28,320 bases of DNA from UBA1163 sp049513055 (GTDB lineage: Bacteria; Desulfobacterota; BSN033; UBA1163), in the NCBI GenBank assembly GCA_049513055.1, contig JBEKWN010000062.1, positions 1 through 28,320 of the forward strand. Reading direction: 5' to 3'. A program made the translations under genes and the position numbers. Positions within the stretch are counted from its first letter, which is position 1. Each line of letters opens with the position of its first letter. Shown here in pieces: positions 23,531 to 28,320 of the stretch. Under the pieces are notes generated by a model that saw only the letters and a program-made list of their open reading frames with translations, was not told the DNA's origin and did not search any database.

Positions 23531-24455
23531 AATTTCTCTTCCTTCCTTGGACAATGGAGACAAAGGCATCCTCAAGTGAGGGCCGGACCACCAGCAGATC
23601 AAGAATCTCCATTCCTTTTTCTTTTAGAATCTCTCGAATCACTTTTTCGCCCTTTTGAGAATCATCCACAAGAATGTGGATTTTATCCCCGGATAAGACC
23701 AAGCTCCGAATCAACTCAATACCCTCAAGCAACTTCATCCCTTTCTGGCGGTTCTCCATCCGCAGTTCCAGGATCGTCCCTCCGATTCGAGCTTTCACAG
23801 CAGAAGGAGTATCAGCGATCAGCAGGTCTCCCTGATAAATCAGACCGACACGACTACAACGCTCGGCTTCATCCAGATAAGAAGTTGAAAAAAGGATGGT
23901 CACCCCCTCTTTCAACAGGTCATAGAGGATGATCCAGAAATCCCTCCGGGAGAGAGGGTCTACTCCAGTAGTGGGCTCATCAAGGAAGAGGATTTGAGGC
24001 GTATGGATCAGCGCACAGATCAGGCCTAGCTTCTGTTTCATACCCCCTGAGAGGTCCTGAGCTTTTCGTTTCCCGAAAGGTTCAAGATTGGCGAATCGAA
24101 GGAGCCTTTCTATGCGTTCCTTTCTCTTCTGCTTCGAAACTTGATAGAGGTCCCCGTAGAAATGGATGTTTTCAAGAACTGTGAGATCTCCATAAAGTCC
24201 GAATCGCTGGGGGAGATAACCTACCTTCTCTTTTAAAGACTCTGTCTCTTTCCGAATATCACACCCTGCCACCTTTGCCTCCCCTCCGTCAGGAGGGAGA
24301 ATCCCGCATAGCATCCGGATGGCAGTCGTTTTCCCAGAGGCATCCGGTCCTACCAGACCAAAGATCTCCCCAGTTTTTACTTCCAAGTTCAGGTCTTTGA
24401 CAGCAGTCAACGATTCGAAAGATTTGGTCAGATGGGTGGTTTCAATGGATAACAT
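23529..24455 (-). CDS. ybhF: Exporter ATPase, equivalent to the first half of YbhF
   Basis: A 308-residue ABC ATPase. Walker A reads GPDASGKTT (36-44), with Asp in place of the common Asn, as is usual for the first domain of YbhF-like proteins. The signature is LSGGMKQKLG and Walker B is ILFLDEPTTGVD. The C-terminal region ends VVRPSLEDAFVSIVQG. Together with the next gene it makes the paired ATPase of the exporter. No Shine-Dalgarno precedes the ATG. An octamer array lies between it and the HlyD gene. Confidence 0.92.
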   Translation of the reverse strand: MLSIETTHLTKSFESLTAVKDLNLEVKTGEIFGLVGPDASGKTTAIRMLCGILPPDGGEAKVAGCDIRKETESLKEKVGYLPQRFGLYGDLTVLENIHFYGDLYQVSKQKRKERIERLLRFANLEPFGKRKAQDLSGGMKQKLGLICALIHTPQILFLDEPTTGVDPLSRRDFWIILYDLLKEGVTILFSTSYLDEAERCSRVGLIYQGDLLIADTPSAVKARIGGTILELRMENRQKGMKLLEGIELIRSLVLSGDKIHILVDDSQKGEKVIREILKEKGMEILDLLVVRPSLEDAFVSIVQGRKRN

Positions 24456-24477
24456 TTAAAATTTATTTGTTGAAGGG

Positions 24478-24600
24478 ATATCAGGTCACCGGGAGATCAG
24501 GTCGAAGGATAACAGGAAATCAGGGCACCAGGGAAAATTTTTAAGCCTGAAATCCTTGTATCCTGATAGCTACTCCCTGATCATCTGATAGCCTGATCCT
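24478..24600. repeat. Octamer-word array with complementary arm (array E)
   Basis: Left arm of 8-mers ending in AGG or GGG: ATATCAGG 24478-24485, TCACCGGG 24486-24493, AGATCAGG 24494-24501, TCGAAGG, ATAACAGG 24509-24516, AAATCAGG 24517-24524, GCACCAGG 24525-24532. Right arm: CCTGAAAT 24546-24553, CCTTGTAT 24554-24561, CCTGATAG 24562-24569, and further CCTGAT units to 24600. It fills the gap between the HlyD and first ATPase genes. The period here is 8 rather than 7, so the word length varies between loci. Confidence 0.85.
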
Positions 24601-24603
24601 CTT

Positions 24604-25608
24604 CTATTTTTTATCAAGGGAAATTGATGTCAGCAGGATCTTTCCGTCGGCTGGCATCCCGGGCTTGAGTTCACGATCCTTATTGGCAATATCTATTTTA
24701 ATCCGATAGACCAGGGTCACCCTCTCCTTTTCCGTTTGAATCTGTTTGGGTGTGAATTCGGCCTGAGAGGAGATGAAGGAGATTCTTCCTTTGTACTCCT
24801 TTCTCGGCCGAAGATCAGTGGTCACTATCGCCTCCTGTCCCCACTTCACCTTGCTAAGATCAGTCTCGGGGATATACGCCTTCAGCCAAACATTTTCGAT
24901 GTCGGCCAAGGTCACAATCGATGTCCCTGGGTTGACCACCTCTCCGATTTCTCCCGATTTGACCAGAACGACTCCGGAGATGGGAGAGTAGAGAGTTGTG
25001 TAACTGAGCTGTGTCTCGGTCAGTTTCAGAGAGGCCCGGGCTTGTTCTACCTGAGCTCTTGCATCATCAATATCCTCTTTCCTCGGCCCCTCCTTCACCA
25101 GAAGGTAGGTCTCGGTCGCCCTTTGAAGGGAGGCCTTTGCCATCTTGAAGGCAGCCTCGGCATTGTCGAGAGTATCCTTAGGAATGACTCCTCTCTCGAA
25201 GAGGGGTTTCAAACGTTCATAATGAGCCTCTTTATTCTCGAGATCCGACTTAGCCTGGTTCATGGCGGCCTCCGCCTCTCTTATTTCCTCTGGCCTTGAC
25301 CCTGCAAGCAATTTACTCAACCGGGCTTGTGCCGACATCAACGTGGCCCGGGCCACTTCAAGACGGTTGCGGAGATCCTCATCATCCAATTTGGCCAGAA
25401 CCTTTCCTTGATCCACCCAATCTCCCTCTTCGAAGAAACGGCTGATGATTCTTCCAGAAATTTTGAACCCCACATCTACTTCAGTGGCCTCGATATTTCC
25501 GGAGACCTTGATAAAATCATTCCCTTCCTCTTTATCTCGAGTGAAGAAATAATAGAGAACACCCGCGATGACCACAGCAATGATGACGATAAGTAAAATC
25601 CGTTTCAT
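24604..25608 (-). CDS. ybhG: HlyD/YbhG-type membrane fusion protein of the exporter
   Basis: A 334-residue periplasmic adaptor. A single N-terminal helix (about 4-22) anchors it, followed by the lipoyl-like half GRIISRFFEEGDWVDQGKVL, a long alpha-helical coiled-coil hairpin (about 75-185) and the second half ending YTTLYSPISGVVLVKSGEIG. A beta-barrel follows. It would link the inner-membrane exporter to an outer-membrane channel that is not encoded here. The open frame extends to 25668, but that start lies at the promoter; the ATG at 25608 gives the normal MKRILLIV anchor. It is the first gene of the five-gene operon. Confidence 0.93.
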   Translation of the reverse strand: MKRILLIVIIAVVIAGVLYYFFTRDKEEGNDFIKVSGNIEATEVDVGFKISGRIISRFFEEGDWVDQGKVLAKLDDEDLRNRLEVARATLMSAQARLSKLLAGSRPEEIREAEAAMNQAKSDLENKEAHYERLKPLFERGVIPKDTLDNAEAAFKMAKASLQRATETYLLVKEGPRKEDIDDARAQVEQARASLKLTETQLSYTTLYSPISGVVLVKSGEIGEVVNPGTSIVTLADIENVWLKAYIPETDLSKVKWGQEAIVTTDLRPRKEYKGRISFISSQAEFTPKQIQTEKERVTLVYRIKIDIANKDRELKPGMPADGKILLTSISLDKK

Positions 25609-25639
25609 CTTCCAACCTATCCTAAACTTCAGGCACACC

Positions 25640-25668
25640 ATTATAGATTCTATTTTTATCACTGTCAA
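25640..25668 (-). promoter_or_regulatory. Perfect-consensus sigma70 promoter of the exporter operon
   Basis: On the minus strand TTGACA (25663-25668) and TATAAT (25640-25645) are exactly 17 bases apart, matching the vegetative consensus at all twelve positions. Transcription would begin near 25633, leaving a leader of about 25 bases before the HlyD ATG at 25608. No obvious operator palindrome was found around it. An all-consensus promoter is unusual for an exporter and suggests either constitutive expression or tight repression. Confidence 0.8.
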
Positions 25669-25698
25669 AACTTTTCATGATCGAAGCAGAGAACCCCC

Positions 25699-25727
25699 TT
25701 GAAATTTCTGATAGTTACGAGTAAGAT
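25699..25727 (+). promoter_or_regulatory. Candidate sigma70 promoter of rel
   Basis: TTGAAA (25699-25704) and TAAGAT (25722-25727) are 17 bases apart. Transcription would begin near 25734, about 3 bases before the ATG at 25737. The gene has no Shine-Dalgarno, and an in-frame TAA (25722-25724) rules out an upstream start. The message may therefore be leaderless, unless a promoter further upstream is used. Confidence 0.45.
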
Positions 25728-25736
25728 GATTTCGAA

Positions 25737-27845
25737 ATGTTAAGATTCAATGACATCCTCGAAAGGCTGACTTCCTATAATCCCAATGCCGACACAGACC
25801 TTCTAAAAAAGGCTTACGTCTTCTCTGCCAAAGTCCATTCAGGTCAGGCCCGTCTTTCAGGAGAACCCTACCTGAATCATCCTTTAGAGGTCGCTGGAAT
25901 TTTGACTCAACTGAAACTCGATATTGCCAGTGTGGCGACTGGACTGCTTCACGATACCGTAGAGGACACTCTTACCAATCTCAAGGAGATCCAGGAAAAC
26001 TTCGGGGAAGAAGTCGCCCAGTTGGTGGACGGCCTGACCAAGATCAGCCTGATCTCCCTACGATCCTCTGAAGAGCACCAGGCAGAGAATTTCCGCAAGA
26101 TGATTCTGGCGATGGTGAAGGATATTCGGGTCATCCTGATCAAACTGGCTGACCGCCTCCACAATATGCGGACCCTCAAATATCACACTCCTGAAAAACA
26201 GGTGGAGACCGCTCAGGAAACCCTTGACATCTATGCTCCTCTGGCCCATCGTCTCGGGATCGACTGGATCAAATCGGAGTTGGAAGATCTGGCTTTCCAA
26301 TACCTCTATCCCGAAATCTACGAAGAGATTCGTCGGAAGATTGCTAAAAAGGAGAAGGAGAGAGCGCGTTATAGTGATGAAGTGAAACGGATCTTGATGA
26401 AGAAACTTTACGAAAATCGAATTGAGGGGGAGGTCACCGGCCGATTAAAACAGATTTACAGCATCTACTTAAAAATGAAGGAACAAAACATCGATTTTGA
26501 TCAGGTCTATGACATCACCGCTTTCCGATTCATCGTCAATTCCATCAAAGAGTGCTATGACGTGCTGGGTATTATCCACTCCCTCTGGAAACCCATTCCA
26601 GGGAAATTCAAGGATTACATCGGCCTTCCCAAAGAGAATATGTATCAATCCCTTCACACTGCCGTCATCGGACCTTATGGGGAACGAATTGAGATCCAGA
26701 TTCGAACGCATGAAATGCACAAGATTGCGGAGGAGGGCATCGCCGCCCATTGGAAATACAAAGAGGGAAAAGTTGTTGAAGAGGCGGATGATAAACGTTT
26801 TACCTGGCTGAGGCAGCTCTTGGAATGGCAGCGAGACCTAAAGGATAATCGAGAATTTATCGAGAGCGTCAAAGTGGACCTCTTTCCCAACGAGGTCTAC
26901 ATCTTTACTCCAAAAGGAGCAGTGAAACAGTTTCCCATTGGTTCAACCCCTATCGATTTTGCTTACAGCATCCATTCCGACATCGGGAATCATTGTGTGG
27001 GAGCAAAGGTGAATGGCAAGATCGTCCCCCTGAGATACGAACTTCGAAGCGGGGATACTGTTGAGATCCTGACTTCCCCCAATCAGAAACCGAGCAAAGA
27101 TTGGCTCAAATTTGTCAAGACCTCAAGGGCCAAAACGAAAATTCGCCAAAGGTTTACGGCAGAAGAAAGAGAAAAATCGATCATCCTCGGGAAGGAAATC
27201 CTTGAGAAGGAACTTCGAAAATATGACCTCCAGCAGGCCAAATTAATTAAGTTAGGCGAGTTGGCCAAGGTGGCGAGTGAATTTAGCTTCCAGGGGGTCG
27301 ACGATCTCATCGCTGCTGTCGGTTATGGGAAAATAACGGCCAACCAGATTATTGGTAAGATCCTCCCTCAAGAGAAATTGGAACAACAGAAAGAAGAACT
27401 GAAAGAAGGACGCTTTAAGCACCTCGTTCAAAAAATCACCCGCACCCCCAAGGACGCCCTTCTGATTAAGGGGATTGATAATGTGATGGTGCGCTATGCG
27501 GGGTGCTGCAACCCTGTCCCTGGAGATAAAGTGGTGGGGTTTATCACCCGGGGCAGAGGGGTAACGATTCATACTGCTGATTGTCAGAATGCGATGGATG
27601 ATGACCCTCACCGCAAGGTCGAAGTGGAATGGGATTCGACAAAAGAGTACAGTTATCCAGTACGAATCCGTATCTATTCAGAGGACAAAAAAGGATTGCT
27701 GGGTGAGATCAGCAACTCCCTCTCCTCCAATAAGGCCAACATCAAGAATGCCAAGGTGGATACAACAGAGGATAAAAAAGCCATCAGTACTTTCGAGGTA
27801 GAGATTCGAGATTTAAACCACCTCAACAAAGTGATCAGAGCGTGA
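25737..27845 (+). CDS. rel: Bifunctional (p)ppGpp synthetase/hydrolase (Rel/SpoT family)
   Basis: A 702-residue stringent-response enzyme. The hydrolase HD domain has His48, His72-Asp73 (LLHDTVED) and Asp139 (KLADRLHN), so hydrolysis looks intact. The synthetase domain has Asp259 (YDITAFRF), ENMYQSLHT and Glu319 (RIEIQIRT). Next come a TGS domain (about 388-450), the RIS/zinc-finger segment with Cys590-Cys591 (GCCNPVPGD), and a C-terminal ACT domain from about 640. The ACT domain stops at NHLNKVIRA, about 15-20 residues sooner than family members I recall, so the last strand is missing. Repeat-like sequence follows the stop immediately. No Shine-Dalgarno precedes the ATG. It is divergent from the exporter operon. 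Confidence 0.94.
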   Translation: MLRFNDILERLTSYNPNADTDLLKKAYVFSAKVHSGQARLSGEPYLNHPLEVAGILTQLKLDIASVATGLLHDTVEDTLTNLKEIQENFGEEVAQLVDGLTKISLISLRSSEEHQAENFRKMILAMVKDIRVILIKLADRLHNMRTLKYHTPEKQVETAQETLDIYAPLAHRLGIDWIKSELEDLAFQYLYPEIYEEIRRKIAKKEKERARYSDEVKRILMKKLYENRIEGEVTGRLKQIYSIYLKMKEQNIDFDQVYDITAFRFIVNSIKECYDVLGIIHSLWKPIPGKFKDYIGLPKENMYQSLHTAVIGPYGERIEIQIRTHEMHKIAEEGIAAHWKYKEGKVVEEADDKRFTWLRQLLEWQRDLKDNREFIESVKVDLFPNEVYIFTPKGAVKQFPIGSTPIDFAYSIHSDIGNHCVGAKVNGKIVPLRYELRSGDTVEILTSPNQKPSKDWLKFVKTSRAKTKIRQRFTAEEREKSIILGKEILEKELRKYDLQQAKLIKLGELAKVASEFSFQGVDDLIAAVGYGKITANQIIGKILPQEKLEQQKEELKEGRFKHLVQKITRTPKDALLIKGIDNVMVRYAGCCNPVPGDKVVGFITRGRGVTIHTADCQNAMDDDPHRKVEVEWDSTKEYSYPVRIRIYSEDKKGLLGEISNSLSSNKANIKNAKVDTTEDKKAISTFEVEIRDLNHLNKVIRA

Positions 27846-27873
27846 AGCGTAAAGTTTCTAAAGCTATGGCCTA

Positions 27874-27896
27874 AGCCTGCTTGCGGCAGGGAGGCT
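27874..27896. repeat. Short palindrome immediately downstream of rel
   Basis: CCTGC (27876-27880) pairs with GCAGG (27886-27890) around a 5-base loop, and flanking AG and CT bases can extend it past a small bulge. Its type (CCTGC...GCAGG) is common as a dispersed intergenic repeat. It lies 28 bases after the rel stop. The sequence between the stop and the hairpin shows weak repetition (GTGAAGCGTAAAG). Confidence 0.5.
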
Positions 27897-27924
27897 CTCT
27901 GCTCTATGCTGTGAGAGGTTTTTT
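27895..27924 (+). terminator. Candidate intrinsic terminator of rel
   Basis: CTCTC (27895-27899) pairs with GAGAG (27913-27917), with partial inner pairing (GC with GC), followed by G and six Ts (27919-27924). It is placed to end rel transcription before the convergent rpmB gene. The stem is short, so strength is uncertain. No T-run exists on the opposite strand, so rpmB would need another terminator. Confidence 0.55.
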
Positions 27925-27935
27925 GTAAGGAAAGA

Positions 27936-28127
27936 TTAAGCTGCCTTGGTGATCAACCCTGAGCGAAGGCACCGGGAACAGACCTTCATTCGAATGGTCC
28001 TTCCCTCTTTGAGGGTCTTTACCTTATGGAGGTTAGGGTACCAGACTTTTTGGGTCTTGTTATTGGCATGACTTACATTATGGCCAAAGACCGGCCCTTT
28101 CCCACAGATGTCACAAACTTTTGCCAT
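27936..28127 (-). CDS. rpmB: Large-subunit ribosomal protein bL28
   Basis: A 63-residue basic protein of normal length for the family. The start MAKVCDICGKGPVFGHNVSH and the end with RMKVCSRCLRSGLI give two Cys-x-x-Cys pairs (CDIC and CSRC), the zinc-ribbon form of bL28. It is part of the 50S subunit. GAGG lies 7 bases before the ATG. It is a single gene here, facing rel, with the unidentified gene upstream 83 bases away. Confidence 0.97.
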   Translation of the reverse strand: MAKVCDICGKGPVFGHNVSHANNKTQKVWYPNLHKVKTLKEGRTIRMKVCSRCLRSGLITKAA

Positions 28128-28156
28128 GATTGAACCTCAAAAAATAAGTTTCAAAT

Positions 28157-28185
28157 AACCTAACATATTCCAAACGAAACTTCAA
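28157..28185 (-). promoter_or_regulatory. Candidate promoter of rpmB
   Basis: On the minus strand TTGAAG (28180-28185) and TAGGTT (28157-28162) are 17 bases apart, leaving a leader of about 20 bases with GAGG before the ATG. Both hexamers are imperfect, and the gene might be cotranscribed with the gene upstream. Low certainty. Confidence 0.35.
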
Positions 28186-28210
28186 GCACAAGTTATTTTT
28201 ACCTTCTTAA

Positions 28211-28320
28211 CTACTGAACCATTCTGTAGACAATGATCTTTTCCATTCCCTTCCCCTCAAATCGGGCGCGCTCGACAAAATCCTTTTTAATGGCTTCGGC
28301 ATTTTCAGTAAAGTCCAAGA
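28211..28320 (-). CDS. Unidentified protein, C-terminal fragment cut by window edge
   Basis: A frame open to the window edge runs leftward to a TAG at 28211-28213. It encodes about 35 residues: FTENAEAIKKDFVERARF, then EGKGMEKIIVYRMVQ. The helical, charged character and codon use suggest a real gene end. No family is recognised. It precedes rpmB in the same direction. Confidence 0.5.
   Translation of the reverse strand, partial: LDFTENAEAIKKDFVERARFEGKGMEKIIVYRMVQ

Noticed and set aside
24736..25299. A 187-residue open frame opposite the HlyD gene
   Set aside because: The HlyD frame has clear lipoyl and coiled-coil features; the opposite frame has none.

Overview
The window is chromosomal DNA from a Gram-negative bacterium. 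The best guess is a member of the former Deltaproteobacteria (Desulfobacterota or a relative). The support is indirect: the zinc-ribbon form of ribosomal protein L28, a long bifunctional Rel protein, a YbhGFSR-type exporter, a long Liv-transporter/molybdenum-hydroxylase cluster, and intergenic arrays of short degenerate words of a kind I associate with such genomes. Base composition is moderate and coding density is high. No rRNA, tRNA or CRISPR array was seen.

Layout. (1) 1-3457, all leftward: the start of an IS200/IS605-like transposase at the window edge, an ABC-2 permease that appears cut short by that element, its ATPase, and a membrane-anchored transglutaminase-like protein. (2) 3458-3839: a gene-free stretch with a large imperfect inverted repeat. 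(3) 3840-7308, all rightward: EamA exporter, DUF2784 membrane protein, cupin_5 protein, DUF5658 membrane protein and M42 aminopeptidase. (4) 7273-18556, all leftward: a catabolic cluster headed by an XRE-cupin regulator, then livK-H-M-G-F, a methylmalonate-semialdehyde-type dehydrogenase, a three-subunit molybdenum hydroxylase (2Fe-2S, FAD, Mo subunits) and an AA_synth (DUF1185) protein. The order suggests import of a small organic acid, amide or N-compound, its hydroxylation or oxidation, and conversion of a semialdehyde to an acyl-CoA; the substrate is unknown. (5) 18652-20102: TtcA-like tRNA thiolase and an endonuclease III-family glycosylase. (6) 20267-25608: a YbhGFSR-type exporter operon (HlyD, two separate ATPases, two permeases) behind a perfect-consensus sigma70 promoter. 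(7) 25737-27845: rel, divergent from the exporter. (8) 27936-28320: rpmB and the C-terminal end of an unidentified gene.

The most unusual signal lies between the genes. At least six gaps between co-directional genes are filled by iterated degenerate words, mostly 7 bases and once 8. These are usually laid out as a direct-repeat arm, a loop, and a second arm carrying the complementary word. Each locus has its own word, and two loci share a 13-base core. Some arrays run exactly from one gene's stop codon to the next gene's start codon. One encodes the C-terminal tail of the glycosylase, starting where the fourth iron-sulfur cysteine should be. This array family is the best candidate for an undescribed element here; what makes it and what it does are not known to me.

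Several start codons were moved from the longest open frame to a downstream codon, using ribosome-binding sites, promoters or array boundaries; each entry says so.
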